NCBI GenBank assembly: GCA_019054805.1
Contig: JAHQIY010000002.1
Location: 1,364,001-1,428,000 of the forward strand
Length of the DNA: 64,000 bases
Reading direction: 5' to 3'
Origin: Brachionus manjavacas
Taxonomy: Eukaryota > Rotifera > Eurotatoria > Ploima > Brachionidae
Below the pieces are notes generated by a model that was not told the DNA's origin, made no database searches, and saw nothing but the letters and a program-made list of their open reading frames with translations. The stretch's first letter is position 1; every line of letters begins with the position of its first letter. A program made the translations under genes and the position numbers. Shown one piece after another: positions 21,142 to 32,618 of this stretch.

Positions 21142-22885
21142 TTCTTTATTAATTTTTTTCCAAAAAGGGCTACTTGTAAGTGGGTTTTTTCCCATCTTCT
21201 TGATAAAATCAAACCAATTTTGATTCCAGAATTTTTTTAAAAGATGCCTTTAACTCAAATGTTAGTTTATTATATTTTTGCTTGAGCTTTTGACAGCGAG
21301 TTTTTTGAAAGTTTCTTCTTACTTTTCTGAGTTCTTTTATCAGAATAACAATGTTCGGGGGAAGACTGGTTTTGTCGATTTTCTGAGAAAGATAAGGAAT
21401 GCTTTTATGAGAAGCAGAAATGATTTTTTCTGTAATTTTATCATTTAGTTGATCTAAAGTGATGGAACTTTCCTGGAAAATAACTATTTGAGAATTTAAA
21501 ATCTCGCTAAATAATTGCCATTTCGCTTTCTTATGGTTAAATTTTTTAGCTGTTGATTTTTTTCAATTAGAAGCTATCAATTTGAAGTTCTAATTGATAG
21601 CCCAGAGAAATTGATGCTTCGATTGGAAAATGGTCAATAGTTATGTCCTGACTATTTAAGACATTAAAGTCGGTAATTTTGTCAATTAATGAAGATGAAA
21701 CTAAAAAAAGATCAAGAATTTCAAAATAATTCTTAATAAGAATATTGAAAGTAGGACACTTATCATTTATTACTGAAAAGTCTATCTCATTGATTATTCT
21801 TTCCAACATTATACCGTTTTCATTTTCCCTTATGCAGCCTATATGCTTTGTTCTAGCGTTTAGATCGCCACCAAAAATGTAGTTTTTACATTTTTTATTA
21901 ACAGTTTTAAAAAGCTCAAAGTTAAGAAGTACATTGAGTGGATTATATAGACTAAATACTTAATCATTTTTCTTTCCTAAATTTAGTTTTATACAAAGGA
22001 GTTCGGAATTAAATTCTTCATAAGAAAAATCTTGTATATATTCAATTCCTTTTTTAATAAAAATAGCTACTCCTCAACCATACTTGTTGCGTGGTTTAGA
22101 TATGAACAGATAATTGTGAAATCAAGATAAAAATTTGCCTCACTAAAATCTATCTTTTATTCATTGAGCAAAACGATGACGGGACAATTATGAGCTAAAA
22201 AATTTCCTAAGAGATGAACCCTACTAGGTAAGTGAAGACAGTTCCAGTGTGTAATTACTAACTTGTTCTTAGAGGAAAGTTGACTTGATAGATTTTTCAT
22301 CATTGTTTGTTTGAGTTTGACTGTTTTTGAATGAAATCGCTGTTGTTTTCATCTGAATTCTGTCCAATATCATTGTCTTGAATTACGCCATTAAGTTCAT
22401 TGTTTTCCTTATCATTAGCTTGATCTTTAAGTTTTTTCGATTGAGCTGTTTGTGAATTGTCGGATTCTGAAACGCGCTTGATTTGCTTACTTGTTTGAAC
22501 ATTGTTACCAAGGTTTAGGGAGATAGTGAAACCTATATATCGAGTATTTTCTTGTTACCGGCAATTTGTTCGCATCTTTAATCTTAAAAAATTCACCATT
22601 AATTTCGATTGAACGTTCAAAACCTTTCGATGCGGTAAATGCGTGTTCGAACTTTATATTTCGAAGAGAAATTGTAAATTGCTGTAATTTCTTTAATTCC
22701 GGGTCTCTGAGAACACATTGGAGTTGCTTAAGGATTGTTTTGTGATTAACAGGTTTCTCCAACTTTTTAAGAATCAGTTTGACTGAATTCTTTAAATTCC
22801 AACGTTGAATTTCGCTTTGGTTCGCTAGCGAACTTTCCATTTGAAATTTAAATTACGTGATGACGCTATAAATTAAGAACAAGAT
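21142..22885 (-). mobile_element. LINE family B, copy 1: 5' half with ORF1 and endonuclease region
   Basis: Minus-strand sequence from about 22885 down to the right end of the 11.2-kb element. It carries a gag-like ORF1 (22840-22505), a Lys/Asn-rich continuation, the N-terminus of an APE-type endonuclease (LVITHWNCLHLPSRVHLLGN near 22260-22200), and more endonuclease at 21809-21567 (FEILDLFLVSSSLIDKITDF, then DHFPIE). Several stops and frame changes make it inactive. Its inner edge matches the point where copy 1's 3' half stops at 9940. Confidence 0.8.
22505..22840 (-). pseudogene. LINE ORF1 (gag-like), truncated by a frame change
   Basis: ATG at 22840 opens 111 codons (MESSLANQSEIQRWNLKNSV). 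After the stop, a second frame continues with ORF1-like composition (SKQIKRVSESDNSQTAQSKK), so a small indel near 22505 probably separates two parts of one ORF. No RNA-binding finger seen in the first part. Confidence 0.5.
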
Positions 22886-23130
22886 TGCTAAGCCAAAAGT
22901 AAATTCAATAAATAAATAAAATAAATAAGGATCAATAAAAAAAAGGGGACAATGGTTTAGTAGGACCCATAGACTTAAGGCTGAATTGAATTAGAATATT
23001 TGTATAACTTTAACATATTAAAAATTTTTTTAAATCTTCAGTTGTAATCAAATAAAAATAAAAACAGTCTCGTGATTTGATTTTAATTTTTAATCCGAAG
23101 AAGCTTAAGCTCAGAACAGACAAATAAATA
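22886..23130. other. Spacer with a short AATA-type tail
   Basis: Around 22905-22930 there is an (AATAA)n tract like a LINE tail, but no element body can be assigned to it. Otherwise no feature seen. Confidence 0.3.
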
Positions 23131-24691
23131 AATAATTATTATGATCAATTTTCAAATTTAGAAATTATTTTTATTAAATTGAAGTCCGATGAGTTTAATT
23201 ATCTTAAAATTGTTTACTTTCATTTCTTATTTTAAAATTATAAATTATGTCAAAAGTGTCTTCGCAAAAACATCGTAGAAAAAAAAATATGAGAATCTTT
23301 TACTTTTGCAAAATTTCAGCTTCTGTAGATTTATGAAATAGTTTGAAGAAATTTTTTCAAAAGAATTATTGACTATTGAGACTGATAGCAAAAAAACACA
23401 AAAAAAGTTTGGCTTTTCGATTTTTAAAGACCTTCGATCAAAGTTTAGCCAAATTAAAAAAAATTTAGTTTAGATTCGTTTTATTGGATATATTTTGGAT
23501 TTTTCGCAATACTTCTTTTTGAAAATAATTCATTTAGCGAAGATTTTCACAAAAAAAACCAAATTTTTTTTTTCTAGTTAATTTTAAAATCAATCACTGA
23601 TTTTGTGATGATTTGAAAAAAAAAATTAAATTATTGGATTTTTTTCTAATTTTTTTTATTTAGCAAAAAATCGTGAGAAATTTTAGATCTTAGGTGAATT
23701 TCAGGACAATTTCGCTGTTTTTTTTTTTATTAATTAAAATATCTTTTTCAAAAAATCTTTTTTAATTTTTAGTCAAAATCTGCACGAACATGTAGTATTT
23801 TTAACGAAGGTGTTTGTCTGAATTTGAGGGTGGTGACATGTGAAATAAAAATTTATTATTTTTAATCCTTTTAGTCATTTTAATATTTTATTTTATTAAT
23901 TTTACAGCTAAAAAGTTTATTCGAAAAATTTATTCGAAAGAAAATTAAAAATTAAATAGCCGATAATTTTTATTTATTTATTTATTTAATTAAATAGTTT
24001 AGGGAATACCCCAGGCAGCTCAGAATGGATCAGAGTCCTTCTTATCAGCCTAGCGATTGAATAAAAAACAAAAAAAATTAGAAAGATAAGCGACTAAGAA
24101 TAAAAAAAATGAAAATAAATATTGACTAGTATTTTGGTAAATAATGAAATAGCCGATAAACAAAGCATTAAAATAATTTAAAAAGATATATAAAAATAAA
24201 TTGAATCAGTCCTAATTTATTTTCCATCTTTTTTGTATTCATCATTTTTCTGTAAAATGCACACCATCAAAAAATATATGATTAATATCTGCAATAAATT
24301 GCAGAGTTTTCGCAGAGCTTGGTATTCGTTTCTAAAAAATTTGTAAAATATTGTACTGTTTACAGAACCATTTTTGCACAATTAGAAAAAAAATTATAGC
24401 GTTTTTACTTTTTGTACTGTAATTTTTGTACTAATATTTCACATTGCCTTTCATTAAGTATTCTTTTAAATTTTAGACCGGAGACTCGGCTCATTGGAGG
24501 TTCCATAGCTAGTATGTAACAAAACCCAGAATAATCTTCAAAAAATAAAATTTTAGTGTCTAATTTCTGTGAGTTAATTCAAAGATCGTTGGAGACTTGC
24601 ACTTTAGATCACTAATCATCTCTAATATCAAAAATTAATCTTACCTGAATACAAGTAACAAGCCTCTTGGAAATTGCTGAAAGACTTGCTG
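23131..24691 (-). repeat. Diverged, internally deleted copy of the ADCK1 3' flank (copy C)
   Basis: 23140-24290 matches 24945-25990 and the parental 56260-57310 with visible divergence. 24440-24690 matches the part of ADCK1 spanning the end of exon 6 and the alternative exon. The intervening part, including the terminal exon, is missing. The copy stops abruptly where copy B begins. It is a dead fragment. Confidence 0.75.
23967..24146 (-). mobile_element. 180-bp LINE tail inserted in copy C, with target duplication
   Basis: The insertion is absent from the two other copies of this segment. It is flanked by a direct repeat AAATAGCCGATAA (23954-23966 and 24147-24159). On the minus strand it ends in an (AAAT)n tail, the pattern of a severely 5'-truncated LINE. 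Confidence 0.7.
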
Positions 24692-26191
24692 ATGTTCCGG
24701 TATGACTTATAAGTCATTTCCATCACCCATTCTAACAAACAATTTTTTTTCAATCACTCTGTATCTTTTACCATTTTCAAAACATTCATTTCCAGAGTTG
24801 TTTTCTACCTTTTGCACGAATTCTTTGTAAAGATGAATCTTTCTTCTGCTTTTTTTTCAATTTGTATGGAGCTAATGCTGGTGTGTATTGCAAATAATGT
24901 TCCATTATCAAATTCTTCGAGTATTAAAGTATTAAAGCTGAGTTGCTGTGATCAATTTTCAAACTTAGAAATTATTTTTATTAAATTGAAGTCCAATGAG
25001 TATAATTATCTCAAAATTTTCTATTTTCATATCTTATTTTAAAATTATAAATAATGCTAAGAGTTATTTTAGAAAAGATGAGAATTTTTTACTTTTGTGA
25101 AATTTTTCAGCTTTTGAAGATTAATGAAATAGTTCCGAAATTATTTGTAGAAATTTTTTCAAAAGAATTTTTGACTATTGATACTGATAACAAAAAAAAA
25201 TTAGCATTATTTTTAGTTTTTTATTAAGTTAATTAATAAAGAAAATGTATGGAGCTTCCAACACAACACAGAATAGGACAAGGTACCCCCGCATGACCTC
25301 ATTAGTAAATCAAAGAAGAAATTGAGTTTATCAAAGTTTAACCAAATTTAAAAAATTTAGTTCATTTGTTTTATGAGATATGTTTTGGATTCTTCTTTTT
25401 GAAAATAGTTCATTTGGGGAGAAGTGAATTCTTTTCTTCTTTTCACAAAAAAAAAGAAAGTTTTTGTTTGAAAAAGTAATTCAATCACTGATTTTGTGAT
25501 GATTTAAAAAAAATGTGGTGATGTTTACTGACGTCCTTCAAAAAACATAATTAACACAGAAGTTAAATAAATTATTGGATTTTTTCTAACTTTTTTTATT
25601 TAGCAAAAAATCGTGAGGACTTTTAGATCTCTAAGGTTAATTTCAGGACAATCGCTGTTTTTTTTTTCATTTATTAAAATATCCTATTTAAAAAATCTAT
25701 TTTAATTTTTGGTATTTTCACGTAGTGTTTTCAACTAAGGTTTTTGTCTGAATCTGAGGGTGGTGGCATGCGAAATCAAAATTTATTATTTTTAATCCTT
25801 TTAGTCATTTTAATATTTTATTTTATTAATTTTACAGCTAAAAAGTTAAATGATAATCTTCAATAAAAATTTATTCGAAAGAAAATTAAAAATTAAATAG
25901 CCGATAAACAAAGCATATAAATAATTTAAAAAGATATATAAAAATAAATTGAATCAGTCCTTAGTTTATTTTCCATCTTTTTTGTATTTTTAATTTTTTT
26001 GATTATTGAAGAACATCAAATTAATGATAATCATTTGATGTCATCGCTTCATTTATTTCATTGAAAAGTTCATTTTGTATTCGTCCAAATCTTACCATTA
26101 AGATTAAATATTTAGTTAAAGCCCATCTTTTTAAACTGTCATAACTTAAGGAACAAAATCAAATAATTTTAAATTCCATTTTAACTAAATC

Positions 26192-27237
26192 TTACGCTAT
26201 TATAAAATCGAAAAGTCTTATCTCAAACCATGTCTTGAGTTTCGATTTCCATCCGAGTTTCATTTGTTCTTTATAAGCACCGGAAATTGCTATTCTTGCC
26301 ATAATGGTATGTCTATCTACCAAATTTCCATGATCGTGTATTATTGAGCGAACAGTGTTAAGGTTTCTATTTTAAAAATAACTTAATTACTGAAATAACA
26401 TTTGGAAAAAGAGATGACTAGCTTTGCTAAGACAATTACAATACCTAAGTACGAGAAGCATGTATGGATTGACTTGCTTAAGTATTTCTTGAATTTTATC
26501 AATTTGATCCCGAACTGTTTCTCTCATTTTAATAATATCATTTTCATTAAGTATTCTTTTAAATTTTAGACCGGAGACTCGGCTCATTGGAGGTTCCATA
26601 GCTAGTATGTCACAAAACCCAGAATAATCTTCAAAAAATAAAATTTTAATGTCTAATTTCTGTGAGTTAATTCAAAGGTTGTTGGAGACTTGCACTTTAG
26701 ATCACTAATCATCTCTAATATCAAAAATTAATCTAACCTGAATACAAGTAACAAGCCTCTTGGAAATTGCTGAAAGACTTTGGTAACATCATCTTTAAGC
26801 TCGTCTATATAAGGCTTGAACTTAACTCGCCATTCTTTAATTTCTTCTTTACTCATATTTCTAAACTCTTTTGTGGAAGGTAAGCGAAATTTTCCTTGTT
26901 GAATGGCGTTTTCTTTTTCCTTTTCGGTCAGCTTAATCCAGTCAGAGTTAAATATAAACTTGTCATGTATGGGCCGATGCAATGGTCTCATTGACAAAAA
27001 TGCAGAGAAGATCATGAAATATTTTTCTTGATTTAATTTGCGCTCAAATTTTAGTTTATTTAATTTAATAAAATATTTACCATCTACATTTAATTTCAAG
27101 GAATAATATTTCATTTTGTCTTCGTTCTTGAGGATAATGTATTTCCATAACTTGCACAGATTTTTTCGGTCGCCTTCGGTAATTGTGTTGTAGAGACCAT
27201 GATCCAAGAGCAAAATTTCAGCCTTAATTATTAACAT
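26192..27237 (-). pseudogene. ADCK1 fragment (exon 6, alternative exon and last exon) in copy B
   Basis: Copies of the parental exons 58544-58058, 57948-57765 and 57686-57512. The exon 6 copy keeps ILLLDHGLYNTITEGDRKNL (the parent has IVLLDHGLYDTI), but its 3' splice site context is altered and all upstream exons, with the KxGQ and HxDPHxGN motifs, are missing. Little frame damage suggests a young duplication. Not expected to make a kinase. Confidence 0.8.
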
Positions 27238-27770
27238 CCAAAGATTGATCCTTATTTAAGATCTTATAAGACAATGTAAGAATGAAATTTTTGAGTAATC
27301 TTAGAATAAAGTTTTTTAACTTAAAATTTTTTATATTCTACTCTTAAACGATTCTTTTTTTTTTCTTAATACTTAGAAAATTTTTAAGATTAAATAAAGA
27401 TCTTTTTAAAAAAATTATCAAGAACATATTAGTTTTTTGTTGTTCAAGATATTTAATAGTTTTGGGATTCGTACACGCGATCAGCTAGCCGGCTAAAAAT
27501 TCACATAACCGGTTAGTTGCTCGCTTAAGTTGGTCATAATTAAGCGAAAAAACCTTAGATAGGTCCATTAGGCGATAAAAATTTATAGACGCCAAATTAT
27601 GCGAGCAGAACCAAATCTGATTTGAACGGTTCCTGCTATCTTGAAATGGAGTTCTTTTCTTGTCATGTTATCTCTGATGATTTTAAATATTTACTTTGAA
27701 TAATTCATGTATTTTTCTTTCAATTGGGCATCAGCGAAATCTATTAAAAAAATTTCTTCCCATTTTAATT

Positions 27771-29963
27771 GGCATATATTTTTTTGAGTAGCTAATTTAT
27801 TTTTTTCGAGTAGCTAATTTACTTTTCAAAATAGCTAATTGAATAAAAAAAAAATATTTTTCGACAGTAGCTAAATTTGCGATTATAGCTAATTTATTTT
27901 TTTAAGTAGCAACTGATAAAAAATTAATTTTAATCTAAAATAGCACTTAATTGACATCATATAAGTGACAATTAGATAAGAAGTCAGAATTCTATAATTT
28001 TTATAAAGGTAATTATAATGTTTAATTATTATGAGTATAAAATTAACAGACTTTTGAGTAACTTCGAAACAAAAAATTTAAAGTAAAAACATAATATGAG
28101 CCAAGCCAGAAAATTCTGAATCATCAACGACTTCACTTGTTCGACGAGAGGATGAATATGATGAAGCGAATCAAACTGACAACGACGCCGATAAATTGCC
28201 TACCAAAAAGTTTCGTGGCTCTTCTTAACCGTATGATTCTTACAAAACGTATGAGAATCTAGAAGAGTGTATAAGAGAACTTTCTTCGGGTCAAATCGAA
28301 CAAACAACTTGGGCAAAAAAAGAAAAAAAAAATGGTGAAACAGGTGAAAAACGTTATTACAAATGTTCATTTTGCTCCAAACTTCTATATATTTTGATTC
28401 ATCGTACAAGTCTTCAAGTAACATTATACATTCAAGATCAAGAACATGAACATGAAGATATCGATAAAGGCATTCCAACAAGGACCAAAGAAAAAGTGTT
28501 GTCGTTGTACTATGATAAAAATAAAAAAGCTAAAGACATAGGACGTTGGCTTCGTAAACACATGAATGACGATTATATCGAATTTAGTGACACTCAAATT
28601 TTGAATTAAGACCGAAGATTATGAATTCATATTCAAATGTATTAAAGACCTTGCATTCGAAATATACGGTTTTGATTTCAATGTAAGTGTGCTTTTAGCT
28701 GATGCTGCATTATCAATTACGAGCGGGTTCAAGTTGGTGTTTCCCGAGCTCGATAAATGAATTATTTGATAGGCTCACGTAAACAGGAAAATTGATGAAC
28801 GTTTGCGCGGCGTTGAAGAAACAATAAGAGGCGCAATAACAAACGATTTTGAGGTATTTCAAAGTACAATTACTGAGCCTCATATCAATCAAGCTTTTGA
28901 ATTACTTTACAAAAAATGGCAAGCGTTGAATAATCAAAAAATCAACGATATGTTTCAATATTTTAGGAATCAATGGCTTACCGAATCCAATATTGGATGG
29001 CATGAAAGTTATGCAAGTGGTTTTCCAAGTACAAATAATGCTCTTGAAGCAACAAATGACGTTATCAAGGATAAAGCTACTCTTAGAGATAGACTTCCGG
29101 TTAGAGATTTTTTGAAATGCATGGATGAACTTTTATCAACTTTTATCAACTTTAGAACGACAACTCGATTTCATCAAAAACCAATTCTATCCACCCATGA
29201 ATATACACTTGGTCATGATTGGGTAAAAAAAAACAAACGAATCGTTAAATTAAGACATCAAAATAAGGTAATTTACATGGTAACTTCAACTGATGTAAAT
29301 TATGAAGCGACAAAAGATGGCTGTCGAAATTATTTGAACTCAACAGGACCTTGGGCTACTTTTAAAGAATATTTGTCATGGAACGATTCTTACAAGATAA
29401 TCGAAATCAATGAACAAATATGGGAATTAAGTGAATGTTCTTGTCAGGAAAAAAAATTACATTTGCAAACATGTAATAGGTATAAGCTATGAACTGTCTA
29501 AGTTTGATACCTTTCCAGCTTTGAACTTGAATATTGAGCAAAACTTGAAGAGAGGTAGACGCAAAAAAGCTTCTTCTGCACTACAGAGAAACTCAACTGG
29601 CCCTTTGAATCGGGACGCCTTCAATATGCCAACACAATTAGTCTCAAATAGTGAAACAAATGATTCTCAGCCAGTCATAAATGAATTAACAAATCAATCA
29701 GCCCCAACAAAGCGCCCAAGAGGTCGCCCAAGAAAAAATAAAAATTAATTTTTGTGTATTTTTTTGTTTTTTTTTCGATTTTTGGTTTTCTATTTTTGCT
29801 ACTGACAAAAGTATTTTTGCTTCCTTTTTGAATACTCTAGCTACGAAAAAAAATTATTTTTGCTACTTTTATAATCTATTTTTCAAAAATAAATTAGCTG
29901 TTTTGAAAAGTAAATTTAGCTACTCGAAAAAAAATAAATTAGCTATTCAAAAAAATATATGCC
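27771..29963 (+). mobile_element. 2.2-kb Mutator-like element with long inverted repeats and 9-bp target duplication
   Basis: Ends are inverted repeats of about 70 bp (left GGCATATATTTTTTTGAG, right CAAAAAAATATATGCC) containing repeated TAGCTAATTTA motifs. ATTTTAATT flanks both sides (27762-27770 and 29964-29972). The matching place in the parental ADCK1 intron (about 59534-59545) has a single ATTTTAATT and no insertion, so this is a filled/empty pair. A 9-bp target duplication is typical of Mutator elements. Confidence 0.9.
28097..29748 (+). pseudogene. MULE transposase, core-deleted and frameshifted
   Basis: Parts in order: an N-terminal FLYWCH-like finger region (EKRYYKCSFCSKLLYI, then DQEHEHEDI); a deletion near 28610 removing the first catalytic Asp region; a remnant LADAALSITSGFKLVFPEL; the intact downstream region 28803-29492 (WHESYASGFPSTNNALEATN); a SWIM-type finger split by a frame change near 29455 (ECSC... 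then ICKHVIGI); and an AT-hook-like tail (KRPRGRPRKNKN). The missing core makes it non-autonomous. Confidence 0.8.
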
Positions 29964-30430
29964 ATTTTAATTAATTTTAAAGAATTGGCTTTAATTATTT
30001 TTTAAATTTATTTAAAAAAAAATAATTCATAATATTTTTAAAAATTTTAAATTCGGTTCAACAAAGTTTAAATATGTGCATTGAACAACTTTTCATATTT
30101 GGCAAAATAATTTATAATTTTAGGTAACATTAATTCATCGTTTTTGATAGAACTGATTTTTTTACCACATTTTTTGATGAAAATTATGAAATATTATGAA
30201 AAATCATGACATTTTTTTGTAAAATGATCTAAAATGTGTGAGTTTTTTATGTTTTTTTTGTTCGACACATCAAGAAAATTTTAATTTTCAATCCAACAAT
30301 AAGAAAGTCAATATAATAATTTTTTCCTATTTTCTAATCTTTTTTAGTTAGAATTTAAAAAAATAATTACAATTTTGATAATTACAATTTTAAGTTCCTT
30401 CTTTTTTTCGAATGCAAATATTTAGTGAGA

Positions 30431-31981
30431 CCAAAAATTGTCTCGAAAAATTTCTTCTCATCAAAAAATCTGAGCTGCGCTATATAAGATCTGAATAATA
30501 GAAAATTCTAAATTTTCTGAAGTGTGACCACCAACTAAGTCACTAAAGTTTAAGCAATATGTTTTAAGCTAATATAGCTATAGTTTTGGCAAGATGTCCA
30601 GCTTTCTGAATTGAGACTAGATAAATCAACTGAAATAAGTTTAGTTAAGAATATTTTTTTTTTAGTAAATTTCATCCATAATTGATCTAAATTTTTTTCT
30701 TGACGGTAATTTATAGTCCTTATAATAAAATAAATTCCTTAAAACGAGAATTTTCTACAATTAAAAAAAAAATTAAAAAAATTTAAGGTCTATCTATTTT
30801 TTGTTGATCATTATCTGAAGAGTATATTTTACTTTGGTTTTTTGCAATTTTTATCCAGTGTTTTACCTTTTGATAGTCGAAATTTGTTTTTGTCGGAGTC
30901 TTTTGATAATATTTTAGGATTTTATCTTTTTTGCATTCTAAACATTGCAACATTTGAACAACAATATTATCTTTTTGTAGTATGCTAACATACTTGAAGA
31001 AATAAACAATCCTTAATTTAGAAAGTCATAATTTTTTTGTGTGAAAATTTTTTTAAGGAAGATAGGTAACAAGACCAAATTTTATTAAGTTAAGCCTAAA
31101 AGAATCATTATCGGAAAATCTTGTTTTTAATTTCCTATATTCTATTGTTTGTTTAATAGGATAAGAATTTCAATTATTAACTTGTTTACTCTATAATTTT
31201 TAAACAAAAAAAACAATGATTCAATTCTTTTTCAGATAATTTAATCATATTTATTTATATGAGTCCTTGCATCAAAAAAAAATACTTAATACAATAAAAT
31301 ACTTTATGTTAGTAATTTTCCAAACAGGTACTTGAAATTATTTAGTGAGAAAAAATTCACTGATAACCAGCCATATAAGGACTATATTGACGTCTTAAGA
31401 ATGTAAATTAATAGAATTATAAGAATGTAAATTTCTTTAACGATTAAATCTTAGTTATAAATAATAGTAAAAATTTACCCTAAAAAATTTGAATTTAAAA
31501 AATTAGACTTTAATTTTTTAATTTTAGTTAAGTTGGCTAAAAATTAGTTATCTAAAAACTAGTCGACTAATAATTATTAAACTTAAAATTAATTGACTAA
31601 AAAATAGTTAACTTAACTAAAGAGAAAACTTCCATCACTAATTTGGTCACTAAATAACTTGACTCCTTTATCAAAGTAGATCTCAATTGCTAAACAATTA
31701 ACAAACTGTTTTTTCAGAAACTTGATTCCAAGTTGTTTTTAAGTTACCAACCAATGATTTAGAACCCATTTGAAAGTGGAAAACGTATATTTTTTAATCA
31801 AAAATAATAGCTCAAATTACTCTTAGCAAGCTATGAACCTTTAAAAATGTCGAAATTAATTGCGTTCCCTAATTTTATTCAAGAAACCGTAGTTACCGTA
31901 TCACTTAATAAAATTATTATTTTATTTTTATATTTAGAGTTTAAATTTTTTTCATAAGCGTATTGTCATTTGATTAGGAAA
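30431..31981. other. AT-rich spacer before the SecA-like gene
   Basis: No coding exon recognised. It should include the promoter of the giant gene. Around 31540-31620 there is a short imperfect TTA-CTAA-rich repeat (variants of AACTAAAAATTAG). Confidence 0.4.
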
Positions 31982-32618
31982 ATGAATTTATATACAAATC
32001 ATGAATTAAGAAAAATAGTGAGAGAAAAACTACAAAAAGGAGAACAAAAGAGGAAACGTTTGCGAGTTTTTGTTCAGATTGCATTGCTTATCAGAAAAGT
32101 TCACAAAAAAACAACGGAAAGATTCAAGAATGAAAGAATCAATTATGTATTCGATAGGGAACTTGCAATTGTTCAGCTAAGAAAATTTGATCACACATTA
32201 CCGGCAGATTTTATCTATTTGATTCGAAAATTCAGCATAGGTCTAGAAGAGATTGGCACAGGATCAATTTTTTATAATAAATATGAAAAAATGATCAAAG
32301 AAAATGATAATAATATGAAAAATGTTGAAAGCGAATTATATGAATTCACGGTGGCCTTAAAGTACTTGTGTCGTAACAGTAGCAGTGATTTATTAGCCTT
32401 TTTGAGTTTATTTGAAATACTTGAATTGATAAATATATCAAAGAGTGGCCTAATAAGTAACCAACTTGTTCGTATACTTGGTTACATGATCGAGAAATCA
32501 AACCAAAGAATCGCTAATGATTTAACTTCTGGTATTTATCAACTTGTACATGAAAAATCAAATTTGATTGACGGATCATCCAAAGAGTTTTTATTCAGTT
32601 TGATAAAATCTAATAAAT
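31982..32618 (+). CDS. Exon 1 of the SecA-like gene (helical N-terminus)
   Basis: The ATG at 31982 opens 212 codons of charged, leucine-rich helical sequence (for example ELYEFTVALKYLCRNSSSD). The frame ends at an ideal donor (GTAAGT at 32619) in phase 1. The first acceptor downstream with an open matching frame is at 36719, also phase 1, which would read on without interruption. If that junction is wrong, this exon belongs to a separate gene with a similar helical character. Confidence 0.65.

Larger units (their letters stand above)
24692..30430 (-). repeat. Partial duplication of the ADCK1 3' half and flank (copy B)
   Basis: Direct copy of 56012-59990. 24692-27240 is almost identical to 56012-58545, including untranslated and intronic sequence. 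27240-27770 and 29964-30430 match the long ADCK1 intron 5 with more differences. It lacks exons 1-5. The 2.2-kb MULE at 27771-29963 was inserted after the duplication. The left part includes the same gypsy integrase remnant found at 56.0-56.2 kb. Confidence 0.88.

Noticed and set aside
24812-25042. Plus-strand ORF repeated at 56131-56361
   Set aside because: Antisense to a gypsy polyprotein remnant and duplicated only because the whole segment is duplicated.
27471-27640. Structured RNA gene (repeated at about 59281-59440)
   Set aside because: The similarity of the two copies is explained by the ADCK1 segment duplication; no tRNA T-loop or other RNA signature.
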